A program made the position numbers and the translations under genes. A DNA stretch of 64,000 nt. It comes from Bryobacteraceae bacterium. Its GTDB lineage: Bacteria > Acidobacteriota > Terriglobia > Bryobacterales > Bryobacteraceae. Positions 56,661 through 64,000 of the stretch are shown one piece after another; position 1 is the first letter of the stretch, and the number at the start of each line of letters is the position of its first letter. The stretch lies in assembly GCA_025055455.1 (NCBI GenBank), contig JANWXD010000013.1:35603-99602 (forward strand). Reading direction: 5' to 3'. The notes beneath the pieces were generated by a model. It was given only the letters and a program-made list of their open reading frames with translations, was not told where the DNA came from and did not search any database.

Positions 56661-57595
56661 GCCGGCTCTCCTAATCGTTCGCCGTCCGCGGGCTGGTAGC
56701 CGTTGAGGAAATCCTGACCCGAAATCCGCTTCTTGCCTTCCAGTTGCACCTCCGTCAGCTCCAGGGCCGCTCCATCCCCGCAGATCGCCGTCAGCTTCCC
56801 GTGTGCGGTTGCGAGCGCGCCGGCCGGCCCTTGGGACGAAATGGCCGTCGGCCGCGCTTTCCAGATGTGGAGCAGCTTGCCGCGGAACCGGGTCCATGCA
56901 CCCGGCCAGGGCAGGAAGCCGCGGATTTTATTGTAGACCTCCGCCGCTGGCCGCCGCCAATCGATCCAGCCGTCCTCCTTTTTCAGCAAGGGTGCGTACG
57001 TCGCCTGACTATGGTCCTGCGCTTGCGGAACGATGGCGCCGGATTCGAGCCCGCGCAGCGTCTCGACCAGAAGATCCGCGCCCATCACTGCCAGCCGCTC
57101 GCTCAACTCGATGGCCGTCTCATCGGGACCGATCGGTGTGGCGCGCTGCAGCAGAATGTCCCCCGTATCCAGCCCTGCGTCGATGCGCATGGTCGTGACA
57201 CCGGTGACGGTTTCTCCGCGCGCGATCGCCCACTGGACCGGAGCGGCGCCCCGGTATTTGGGCAACAGCGAAGCGTGGACGTTGATGATTCCGAGTGGGG
57301 CAAGGTCGATCACGGTCTGAGGGATGAGTTGACCGTAGCCGACCACCACCATGCCCTGCGGCTGCAAAGCCGCCAACATGGCCACCGCCTCCGGGTTGCG
57401 AATGCGCTCGGGCTGGTGAACGGGAAGCCCGAGGCGCTGTGCGGCCAGCTTGACAGGAGGGGGCGCCACCTGCTGACCGCGGCCCTTGGGCCGGTCCGGT
57501 TGGGTGACGACCGCCGCGATGTCGTGGCCGGCCGCGACGAGCCGCTCGAGAGAGGGCACCGCAAACTCCGGAGTTCCCAGGAACACCAGCCGCAC
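56657..57595 (-). CDS. fmt: Methionyl-tRNA formyltransferase
   Basis: Formylates initiator Met-tRNA with 10-formyl-tetrahydrofolate. 312 residues from GTG 57595. Starts R-L-V-F-L-G-T-P-E-F-A-V-P-S-L; the catalytic set is in N-V-H-A-S-L-L-P-K-Y-R-G-A-A-P (Asn, His) with D-x-G-x-D-T-G-D-I-L as the downstream Asp block. Length and C-terminal tRNA-binding domain are normal. 15 bases after def and overlapping argJ by 4 bases. def and fmt, which add and later remove the formyl group, are adjacent as in most bacteria. Confidence 0.96.
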   Translation of the reverse strand: MRLVFLGTPEFAVPSLERLVAAGHDIAAVVTQPDRPKGRGQQVAPPPVKLAAQRLGLPVHQPERIRNPEAVAMLAALQPQGMVVVGYGQLIPQTVIDLAPLGIINVHASLLPKYRGAAPVQWAIARGETVTGVTTMRIDAGLDTGDILLQRATPIGPDETAIELSERLAVMGADLLVETLRGLESGAIVPQAQDHSQATYAPLLKKEDGWIDWRRPAAEVYNKIRGFLPWPGAWTRFRGKLLHIWKARPTAISSQGPAGALATAHGKLTAICGDGAALELTEVQLEGKKRISGQDFLNGYQPADGERLGEPA

Positions 57596-57610
57596 CGAGG
57601 GCCCCGCGTC

Positions 57611-58126
57611 TCAGCCCCATTCGCCGGCTTTCATCAGCTTGCGGATCTTCCGGCGGATCAGATCCCGTTTGAGAGCGCTCAGGTGGCTCAGATAGAGTTT
57701 CCCTTCCAAGTGGTCGGTTTCATGGAGCAACGCCCGCGCCAACAAGTCTTCTCCGGTAACTTCGAAAAACTCGCCCTTGACGTTCTGCGCCCGCACGGTG
57801 ACCCGTGCGCCGCGCGTCACCTCCTCGCGGAAACCGGGCACGCTCAGGCAGCCCTCCTCGGAGCGCTGCCGGCCCTCGTTGCGGATCACTTCCGGGTTGA
57901 TGAGCACCAGCCGCTGCGATGGATCTTCGCCGCCCGAGATGTCAATCACGGCAATCCGCTTGGAGATGCCGATCTGAGGCGCGGCCAGGCCCACGCCGTG
58001 GGCCGCATACATGGACTCGAACATGTCTTCGATCAACTGGCGCAGTTCCGGCGTGTCGAACTCCGTGACCGGATCGGCTTTGCGCTCCAGCACCGGGTGG
58101 CCGTACTTCACGATGGGATAAATCAT
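57611..58126 (-). CDS. def: Peptide deformylase
   Basis: Metalloenzyme removing the formyl group from nascent proteins. 171 residues from ATG 58126. The three motifs are intact: G-V-G-L-A-A-P-Q-I-G, E-E-G-C-L-S-V-P-G with the metal-binding cysteine, and H-E-T-D-H-L-E-G with the two histidines and catalytic glutamate. Its ATG lies 1 base after the aroC stop. Confidence 0.97.
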   Translation of the reverse strand: MIYPIVKYGHPVLERKADPVTEFDTPELRQLIEDMFESMYAAHGVGLAAPQIGISKRIAVIDISGGEDPSQRLVLINPEVIRNEGRQRSEEGCLSVPGFREEVTRGARVTVRAQNVKGEFFEVTGEDLLARALLHETDHLEGKLYLSHLSALKRDLIRRKIRKLMKAGEWG

Positions 58127-58127
58127 C

Positions 58128-59300
58128 TCAGAAGTTTTGCACCTGTTCGAGGTAACTGTCGAAGTTCCGTTTGGCTTCCTCCAGGGAATCGCCGCCGAAC
58201 TTTTCGCGCATCGCGGCGGCGAGCACGAGGGCGACCATGGCCTCTCCGATGACGGCCGCGGCGGGCACGACGCACACGTCGCTCCGCTCGTAGGCGGCCA
58301 AGGACGGCTCGCGGGTCCTCAGGTCCACGGATTCCAGCGGCCGCCGCAGCGTGGAAATCGGCTTCAGGAAGCCGCGGACGATGACGTCCTGCCCATTGGT
58401 GATACCGCCCTCCAATCCGCCGGCCCGGTTGGAGCCGCGAACGAAGCGCCGCTGGGCGGGATCGTAGTGAATGGTGTCCTGCACTTCGGAACCGAAGCGG
58501 GCAGCGTTCTCGGCGGCCGGGCCGATCTCCACCCCTTTGACCGCCTGAATGGACATGACGGCTTGGGCCAGCCGCCCATCCAGCCGCGCGTCCCAGGTCA
58601 CGTGGGACCCGAGCCCGGGCGGGACGTTGTGCGCCACCACCTCGAAGACGCCGCCGACGGTGTCCCCGGTACGGTAGGCCTGGTCGACGACTTCCTTCAT
58701 ACGCAGCTCGGTTTCCGCGTCGACGCAGCTGAGCAACACCTGCTCGCGACGGCTGAGCGCGACCAGCTCTTCCCACGCCGCTTGGCGCTCAAGGCGCACC
58801 GGGCCCACGGCGATCACATGGCTGAGTACGCCCACGCCAAATTGCTCCAGGAACGCCTTGGCCAAGGCGCCCACCGCCACGCGGGCCGCCGTCTCGCGGG
58901 CGCTGGCGCGCTCCAGCACGTAGCGCGCATCGCGGAAATTGTACTTAAGGACGCCGGCCAGATCTGCATGACCCGGTCGCGGGCGCGTGACGGGTTTCTT
59001 TTTGTCTTCCGCGCCTTCGGCATCTTCGACCGGCAGCGCTTCGGCCCAATTGGCCCAATCGCGGTTGCGGATCAGAATCGCCACGGGCGCCCCAATGGTG
59101 TGGCCGTGGCGCACGCCGGCGACGATCTCCGCCATGTCGGTCTCGATCTTCATACGGCCGCCGCGACCGTAACCTTGCTGGCGGCGCCACAGTTCCCGAT
59201 TGATGGAAGCCACCGAAACGGGAACGCCCGCCGGAAGCCCCGTCAGCGTGGCCACCAAGCATTCCCCATGGGACTCCCCGGCCGTTTCGAAGCGAAACAC
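58128..59300 (-). CDS. aroC: Chorismate synthase
   Basis: Last step of the shikimate pathway, using reduced FMN. 390 residues from GTG 59300 (V-F-R-F-E-T-A-G-E-S-H-G). A TTG two codons upstream (59306) is an alternative, and it sits exactly 6 bases after a TACCAT -10-like element, so a leaderless start there is possible. Family signatures: T-A-G-E-S-H-G, G-Y-G-R-G-G-R-M-K, R-P-G-H-A-D, E-R-A-S-A-R-E-T-A-A-R-V-A and G-G-L-E-G-G-I-T-N-G. First gene of the four-gene minus-strand operon; def starts 1 base after its stop. Confidence 0.95.
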   Translation of the reverse strand: MFRFETAGESHGECLVATLTGLPAGVPVSVASINRELWRRQQGYGRGGRMKIETDMAEIVAGVRHGHTIGAPVAILIRNRDWANWAEALPVEDAEGAEDKKKPVTRPRPGHADLAGVLKYNFRDARYVLERASARETAARVAVGALAKAFLEQFGVGVLSHVIAVGPVRLERQAAWEELVALSRREQVLLSCVDAETELRMKEVVDQAYRTGDTVGGVFEVVAHNVPPGLGSHVTWDARLDGRLAQAVMSIQAVKGVEIGPAAENAARFGSEVQDTIHYDPAQRRFVRGSNRAGGLEGGITNGQDVIVRGFLKPISTLRRPLESVDLRTREPSLAAYERSDVCVVPAAAVIGEAMVALVLAAAMREKFGGDSLEEAKRNFDSYLEQVQNF

Positions 59301-59440
59301 TTGCAAGAGCTTATGGTAACCGAGGGCCGCGCCAGCCGGCAAGGATTGACGTGGTTTTTACACCGGTTGTTCACCCATTTGTCGTCGCAGGCGTATCATA
59401 ATGGAGTTCGGGATACCCCCCGAGAGGAAAGGAGTTTTGG

Positions 59441-62400
59441 ATGCGGTTGCGAAATCTCGCTTTGGTTGTGTGGGCCGGGGCTCTGTTGTGGGGCCAGGCG
59501 GACGCCAACAAGGGCCAGATCGTCGGGATAGTGTACGACCCCAAACAGGCGGTCGTGCCGGGGGCCACGGTCCGAATCAAGAATTTGGGCACCGGCTTCA
59601 CACGGGAGCTGAAGACGAACGAGTTCGGCCAGTTCCGCGCCGTGGCGCTCGATCCGGGCACATACGAACTGGTAGCGGAAAGCTCGGGCTTCGCCCCGAC
59701 GACGCTGAGCGGCATCGAGCTGAATGTCGGTTCTACAGTCAACTTGAACGTCATCCTGCAATTGAGCACGACGGTGGTCACGGTCGAGGTGGCCGACACC
59801 ATGATCAGCACCACATTGCCGGCGGCCTCCACCGTAATCACCAGTAACGTCATCCGTAACTTACCCATCAACGGGCGCCGTTTCCAGGATTTTGCCTTGC
59901 TGACGCCGACCGTGCAGGTGGAGCCCCAGCGAGGCCAGCTTTCCTTTGCCGGACAAAAGGGAATCAACTCCAACGTCATGGTGGACGGGGCAGACTACAA
60001 TCAGCCCTTCTTCGGCGGCATCCGCGGCGGCGAGCGGGCCAACTTGATCTTCACGGTGCCGCAAAGCGCTGTGCAAGAGTTTCAGATCATCGCCACGGGC
60101 TACTCGGCGGAATACGGGCGCTCGACCGGCGGCGTGCTGAATGCCATCACCAAGTCCGGGACGAACGAGTATCACGGCGAGGTCTATTACAATTTGCGGC
60201 ACAAGGAGCTGGGCCGGAAGACCCCGTTCGGCTTGCAGTCGCTGGAGACGCGGCACCAATTTGGCGGCGCCGCCGGCGGGCCGGTCCGGCGCGACCGCAT
60301 GTTCTGGTTCGCGGCGGTCGAGCGACAGGACTCCCGCACCCCGCGCTATGTCCTTTTCCCGCTGCTGCGGGGCCTGGCCGAGACCGACGACAATCGGGAG
60401 GCGCTGCGCTACTTCCGGAGCCTGGAAACGCCCTTCACGCAGACCAACGACGCTATCGCGCTGCTGGCGCGGAGCGATTACCAGTTTTCCGCAGGCCACC
60501 GGCTGACGCTGCGCTATAACTTCAGCGACGGGGTCGCGCTCAACTCGACGACCACGGGAACCCGGATCGAGCCCAGCATCGACCGCGCCTTGACCAACAA
60601 CGGTACCGAGAAAGATCGCACGCACACCGGTGGAATTCAGTTCACTTCCTTGCTGGGGCCGGCTACGGTCAACGACCTGCGCTTCCAGAGCTCTTACGAG
60701 ATCCGTCCGCGGGAGGCCAATCTCCCCACCGGCCCGGAGGTGGCCGCGGTGATGGGCCGCTTCGGGACAGTGAACTTTCTACCGACGGTCCAGGATGACA
60801 TGCGTATTCAGATCAACGACGGCCTGTCCCTGATCCGCGGCCGTCACACGCTGAAAATTGGCGCGGATTACAACCGGCTGGGGACCTTCCAAAGGTTTGG
60901 ATTCAATCAGTTTGGGGCTTTTGCCATCAGCGGTACGGATGTACAGCGGCACTTGGACATCCTTTCGGTGGGCGGCGCCGTGGCCAACCGCTTCGACGAC
61001 CGGGCTGTGACGTACCGCCGACAAATCGGCAACCTGCTCGTCGACTACGCCGTGCACCAGTTCGCCCTCTATGGTCAAGATTCCTGGCGCGTAACTCCCA
61101 CGCTGACGCTCGACTTGGGGTTCCGCTGGGAGGGGCAGTGGAATCCGACACCCCAGGCCAACAACACAAGCCTGATCGAGAGAGTTCGAAATGTCGTGTT
61201 TCCGCTTGGCAAGAAGTTCGACCCGACGGTCATCCGGGACAACACCAAGCAATTCATGCCGCGCTTCGGTTTTGCCTGGAGTCCGTCGACCACGCGGCGT
61301 ATGGTCGTGCGGGGCCACACGGGCTTGTTCTATGCCAGCACACCCATGCTGCTGCTGGCCGGACCGATGAATAACTTCCGGGAGCCGCCCGGCGACGTCT
61401 CCATTCAGTTGCCGCGCTCGGGGAGCACGGTCTACCGAGACCTCTTGGCGGTGGGCGTGGATCTCAACACCTTCCCGCTGGACAAACTCCCGCTTCTGGA
61501 CGTGGAAACGGTGCGGCGCGCGGCCGGCGGCGGGGCGGTGGATCCTTTCGCGGGCGCCAATCTGCTGTCTTGGGCTGCCGATTACAATAACCCGCGTTCG
61601 TACCAGGCCGGTCTGGGCTACGAGATGGAGCTGGCGCGGAATCTAGTGGCCGGGGTGCAGCTGAATTATGTGAACACCGTCCACATTCAGCGCAACCGCG
61701 ACTTCAATCTGCCGGCGCCGACCCTCCGTCCTGGCGATCTATCGCAGCGGCCGTTCTTCGGCCTCCGCTCCGGAACCCGGCGCCCCGTGCCGAGTCTCGG
61801 CGCGATTTGGGTGCGGGAAACCTCGGCCCGTTCCATGTACCGCGGTATGACGTTCTCTTCGCAGTACCGCTCGGGCAGGCTTCAGTTCGGGGCGTTCTAC
61901 ACGGTTTCGCAGACTTTCTCCGACGACGATCAGGAACGGGATGCGACCGGCTTCCGCCACGACAACAGCTTCAACCTGCGCCCAGAGTACGGCTACTCCG
62001 ATCTGGATCGCCGCCACCAGTTCACGGGCTACGCTGTCGCGTCGCTGCCCTTCGGCATCGAGCTGTCGAGCGTGTTCCGCGCGGTGAGCGGGCGGCCGAT
62101 CGACCCGCGAACGGGCGCCGACACCAACGAAGACCTGGCGGCGAATGACCGTGCGTACCAGGCGCCGGGCGTTCCTTATCGGCGCAACTCCTTCCGCGAT
62201 CGGGCCATTTCCAACGTGGATTTGCGGTTCTTGAAGACGATCCCCCTGCCCTCGGAGCGGTTCAAGCTGGAGTTCTCCTGCGAAATGTTCAACCTGTTCG
62301 ACATTGACAACGTGGTGTTTGGCTCAGCGAACACGATTTACGGGCTGGGTGTGGACCCGGCGACGGGCGCCACCTTGTCCCCGCGCTGCCAGGCGCCACC

Positions 62401-62509
62401 GGACGGCTGCTGGATGCGACTCCGGCTGCCGGATGGCCGATACGATCCCAACAACCTCCAGGTGGGCAACCCCTTCCAGGCCCAGATCGGCCTGCGGTTG
62501 ACCTTCTAG
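59441..62509 (+). CDS. Oar-type TonB-dependent receptor with carboxypeptidase-regulatory-like domain
   Basis: 1022 residues from ATG 59441, with a strong AAAGGAG ribosome-binding site. Signal peptide about 1-20. Residues about 25-105 form a carboxypeptidase-regulatory-like beta-sandwich (I-V-G-I-V-Y-D-P, V-P-G-A-T-V-R-I-K-N, T-N-E-F-G-Q-F). The plug follows (about 110-235; N-G-R-R-F-Q-D-F-A-L-L, N-S-N-V-M-V-D-G-A-D-Y-N, A-E-Y-G-R-S-T-G-G-V-L-N-A). The rest is a beta-barrel ending in an aromatic residue (G-L-R-L-T-F). Such receptors are strongly expanded in Acidobacteriota and take up or secrete large substrates. No TonB/ExbBD or substrate-specific partner is adjacent. Confidence 0.92.
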   Translation: MRLRNLALVVWAGALLWGQADANKGQIVGIVYDPKQAVVPGATVRIKNLGTGFTRELKTNEFGQFRAVALDPGTYELVAESSGFAPTTLSGIELNVGSTVNLNVILQLSTTVVTVEVADTMISTTLPAASTVITSNVIRNLPINGRRFQDFALLTPTVQVEPQRGQLSFAGQKGINSNVMVDGADYNQPFFGGIRGGERANLIFTVPQSAVQEFQIIATGYSAEYGRSTGGVLNAITKSGTNEYHGEVYYNLRHKELGRKTPFGLQSLETRHQFGGAAGGPVRRDRMFWFAAVERQDSRTPRYVLFPLLRGLAETDDNREALRYFRSLETPFTQTNDAIALLARSDYQFSAGHRLTLRYNFSDGVALNSTTTGTRIEPSIDRALTNNGTEKDRTHTGGIQFTSLLGPATVNDLRFQSSYEIRPREANLPTGPEVAAVMGRFGTVNFLPTVQDDMRIQINDGLSLIRGRHTLKIGADYNRLGTFQRFGFNQFGAFAISGTDVQRHLDILSVGGAVANRFDDRAVTYRRQIGNLLVDYAVHQFALYGQDSWRVTPTLTLDLGFRWEGQWNPTPQANNTSLIERVRNVVFPLGKKFDPTVIRDNTKQFMPRFGFAWSPSTTRRMVVRGHTGLFYASTPMLLLAGPMNNFREPPGDVSIQLPRSGSTVYRDLLAVGVDLNTFPLDKLPLLDVETVRRAAGGGAVDPFAGANLLSWAADYNNPRSYQAGLGYEMELARNLVAGVQLNYVNTVHIQRNRDFNLPAPTLRPGDLSQRPFFGLRSGTRRPVPSLGAIWVRETSARSMYRGMTFSSQYRSGRLQFGAFYTVSQTFSDDDQERDATGFRHDNSFNLRPEYGYSDLDRRHQFTGYAVASLPFGIELSSVFRAVSGRPIDPRTGADTNEDLAANDRAYQAPGVPYRRNSFRDRAISNVDLRFLKTIPLPSERFKLEFSCEMFNLFDIDNVVFGSANTIYGLGVDPATGATLSPRCQAPPDGCWMRLRLPDGRYDPNNLQVGNPFQAQIGLRLTF

Positions 62510-62520
62510 GGTCGGCTGTG

Positions 62521-62537
62521 GCGCGGCCTGGCCGCGC
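62521..62537 (+). terminator. Hairpin just after the TonB-dependent receptor
   Basis: Perfect GCGCGGC-CTG-GCCGCGC (7-bp stem, 3-base loop) 11 bases after the receptor stop, followed by TCGAGTTTG rather than a true U-tract. Best of the terminator-like hairpins in the window, still below textbook quality. Confidence 0.45.
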
Positions 62538-62566
62538 TCGAGTTTGCGTCCGCCGCTCAAAAGCCC

Positions 62567-62572
62567 GATAAT
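62567..62572 (+). promoter_or_regulatory. GATAAT -10-like element before the aminotransferase
   Basis: GATAAT (5 of 6) ends 19 bases before the ATG at 62592. An upstream in-frame ATG at 62571 overlaps this element, which argues for 62592 as the true start. Confidence 0.35.
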
Positions 62573-62591
62573 GGCAGCGAGCGGCGGACGC

Positions 62592-63923
62592 ATGAGGAAG
62601 CACGAGATCCTGCTCGCCCGCCGAGAGTTTCTCTTTCCGGCGGTCTTTCACTACTTTCGCGAGCCGCTGGTGATTGCCCGCGCCAAGAATCAATACGTCT
62701 GGGACGCGGATGGCAACCAGTACTTGGACTTTTTCGGAGGCATCGTCACGATCAGCGTCGGCCATTGCAACGATTTCGTCAACGAAAAAGTCCATCGGCA
62801 GCTCGACCGACTCGAACATGTTTCGACGGTGTTCGCCACCGAGCCGCCCGTGACCCTGGCGCGAAAGATCGCGTCGCTCACCCCGGGTGGCAAGCTCACG
62901 AAATCGTTTTTCACCAACAGCGGGACCGAAGCCAACGAGACCGCCATCCTCGCCGCGCGGTGCTATACGGGCTCGAGCGAGGTGATTGCACTGCGGCATT
63001 CGTATCACGGTCGGTCGTCGCTCGCCATGGCGCTGACGGGCCAGTCGGCCTGGAGGCTCGGTGCTCCGCTACATCCGGGAGTGGTCCACGCACACAACGC
63101 CTACTGCTACCGCTGCCCCTTTGGCCTGTCCTACCCTGCCTGCGAGGTGCGCTGCGCCCGCGACGTCGAGGAGCTGATTCGCACGACGACGTCGGGCCGC
63201 GTCGCCGCTTTCATCGCTGAGCCGATCCAGGGCGTGGGAGGCTTCATCACGCCGCCGAAAGAGTACTTCGCGATCGTGGCCGAGATCGTGCGCCGTTACG
63301 GGGGCATCTTTATCAGCGACGAAGTTCAGACCGGCTGGGGCCGCACCGGCGGCAAGTGGTTCGGCATCGAGCACTATGGCGTCGAGCCGGACATCATCAC
63401 CAGCGCCAAGGGACTGGGAAACGGCTTGCCCATCGGCGTGACAGTGGCCCGCCCCGAGGTGGCCGATTCTGTGCGCGGGCTGACCATCTCCACCTTCGGC
63501 GGCAACCCCGTGGCGGCGACGGCGGCCTGCGCCGTGCTCGAGTTCATCGAGCAGAACCGGTTGCTCGAGAACGCCGAAGAAGTCGGCGCGTACTTGCGCG
63601 AGGGGCTGGAAGAGTTGAAAGCCAAGCACGCGCTCATCGGCGACGTACGCGGCATGGGACTGATGCAAGCCCTGGAGCTGGTCCGGGACCGCCACACCAA
63701 GGAGCCGGCGCCGGAGGAGACCTTGGGGGTGATGGAGTCGGCCCGCGACAACGGGATCTTGCTCGGCAAAGGAGGCCTGTACGGCAACGTGCTGCGCATC
63801 ACGCCGCCGCTGAATATCTCTCGCACCGACGTGGACGAATTCCTGCGGCGCCTGGACGCCAGCTTCGCCCGCTGCGAGTCGCTGGCCGCTCAGGCAGCTC
63901 CCAGGGCTTACGTTGAGCGATGA
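62592..63923 (+). CDS. Class III PLP-dependent aminotransferase (AGXT2/GABA-transaminase-like)
   Basis: 443 residues from ATG 62592. Fold-type I PLP enzyme: G-N-Q-Y-L-D-F-F-G-G-I near the start, N-S-G-T-E-A-N-E-T-A (109-118), D-E-V-Q-T-G-W-G-R-T-G, and the PLP lysine in S-A-K-G-L-G-N-G-L-P (K273). Four cysteines are grouped at residues 172, 175, 184 and 188 (C-x2-C-x8-C-x3-C) on the active-site face region; this cluster is recalled from related aspartate-aminotransferase-family annotations and might bind metal. Substrate could be alanine/glyoxylate, beta-alanine or an omega-amino acid. Its stop overlaps the next gene's ATG in ATGA. Confidence 0.88.
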   Translation: MRKHEILLARREFLFPAVFHYFREPLVIARAKNQYVWDADGNQYLDFFGGIVTISVGHCNDFVNEKVHRQLDRLEHVSTVFATEPPVTLARKIASLTPGGKLTKSFFTNSGTEANETAILAARCYTGSSEVIALRHSYHGRSSLAMALTGQSAWRLGAPLHPGVVHAHNAYCYRCPFGLSYPACEVRCARDVEELIRTTTSGRVAAFIAEPIQGVGGFITPPKEYFAIVAEIVRRYGGIFISDEVQTGWGRTGGKWFGIEHYGVEPDIITSAKGLGNGLPIGVTVARPEVADSVRGLTISTFGGNPVAATAACAVLEFIEQNRLLENAEEVGAYLREGLEELKAKHALIGDVRGMGLMQALELVRDRHTKEPAPEETLGVMESARDNGILLGKGGLYGNVLRITPPLNISRTDVDEFLRRLDASFARCESLAAQAAPRAYVER

Positions 63924-64000
63924 ACGAACGGAAATTTTTCAACGAATCCGAGGCGGTCAAACCGGCCCAACTGGTGTGTCCTTTCTGCCGCACCACCGAG
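63920..64000 (+). CDS. Start of a zinc-ribbon-like protein, cut by window edge
   Basis: ATG at 63920 overlaps the aminotransferase stop (ATGA), and the frame stays open to the end of the window for 27 codons. The N-terminus is charged (N-E-R-K-F-F-N-E-S-E-A) and contains V-C-P-F-C-R, the first half of a possible C-x2-C zinc ribbon. Coupled translation suggests a role with the aminotransferase. Nothing more can be said from the visible part. Confidence 0.55.
   Translation, partial: MNERKFFNESEAVKPAQLVCPFCRTTE

Noticed and set aside
59346..59374. TTGACG followed at 17 bases by a -10, as promoter of the TonB receptor
   Set aside because: The hexamer 17 bases downstream is GTTCAC, which is not a -10. 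TATCAT/CATAAT at 59394-59402 is nearer the gene but has no -35 at proper spacing.

Overview
The window is about 64 kb of GC-rich, densely coding bacterial chromosome with no sign of phage, plasmid, transposon, CRISPR array, rRNA or tRNA. The gene content points to Acidobacteriota, most likely the Bryobacterales/Solibacter side. Supporting this are a 1022-residue Oar-type TonB-dependent receptor with a carboxypeptidase-regulatory-like N-terminus, FtsX/MacB permeases paired with HlyD-type adaptors, hopanoid tailoring genes (hpnI, hpnK), Gfo/Idh/MocA oxidoreductases beside a sugar isomerase, and DUF4173 and Yip1 membrane proteins. This placement is inferred from gene content, not measured. No stretch longer than 300 bases lacks a gene; the largest gaps are about 220 bases (22384-22606) and 207 bases (50490-50696).

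Layout. 1-2.2 kb: end of a phosphodiesterase-like gene, a small ribbon-helix-helix-like protein and an unrecognised three-segment membrane protein. 2.2-11.4 kb: housekeeping run metK-ahcY (SAM cycle), tig-clpX-lon (protein quality control, with clpP missing from its usual place) and rho. 11.5-19.6 kb: an export operon of three different periplasmic adaptors, one FtsX-type permease and a TolC-like outer-membrane protein, without an ATPase gene; two adaptors carry very large low-complexity insertions. 19.6-25.4 kb: mutL, a Yip1-family membrane protein, a secreted TPR protein and a small secreted protein. 25.4-28.7 kb: a second FtsX-type permease translationally coupled to hpnI and hpnK, suggesting a hopanoid-linked transporter. 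28.6-33.2 kb: a secreted protein, a Tat-type oxidoreductase, a nucleoside hydrolase, two small membrane proteins and pyrD. 33.2-36.8 kb: hybrid histidine kinase and acetyl-CoA synthetase. 36.9-41.9 kb: sugar isomerase plus oxidoreductase pair, DUF4173 membrane protein, glutaryl-CoA-dehydrogenase-like gene. 41.9-47.3 kb: a TPR/beta-barrel outer-membrane protein overlapping a PgaB-like TIM-barrel protein (possible exopolysaccharide module), then a convergent orphan adaptor paralogous to the first adaptor at 11.6 kb. 47.4-52.7 kb: MFS transporter, metallophosphoesterase, thioredoxin-type arsenate reductase, ECF sigma factor with a coupled four-helix membrane protein, HDOD protein. 52.8-55.4 kb: B12-dependent diol dehydratase as a fused large+medium subunit plus small subunit. 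55.5-59.3 kb: compact minus-strand operon aroC-def-fmt-argJ. 59.4-64 kb: TonB-dependent receptor, class III aminotransferase and the start of a zinc-ribbon-like gene cut by the window edge.

Regulation visible in the sequence: several genes have a -10-like hexamer (TATAAT, TACAAT, TATCAT, TACACT, TATACT) ending only 6-10 bases before the start codon with no Shine-Dalgarno sequence, which suggests leaderless transcripts. Tail-to-tail genes often abut or overlap, and the few 3' hairpins seen lack a U-tract, which fits heavy use of Rho, itself encoded here.
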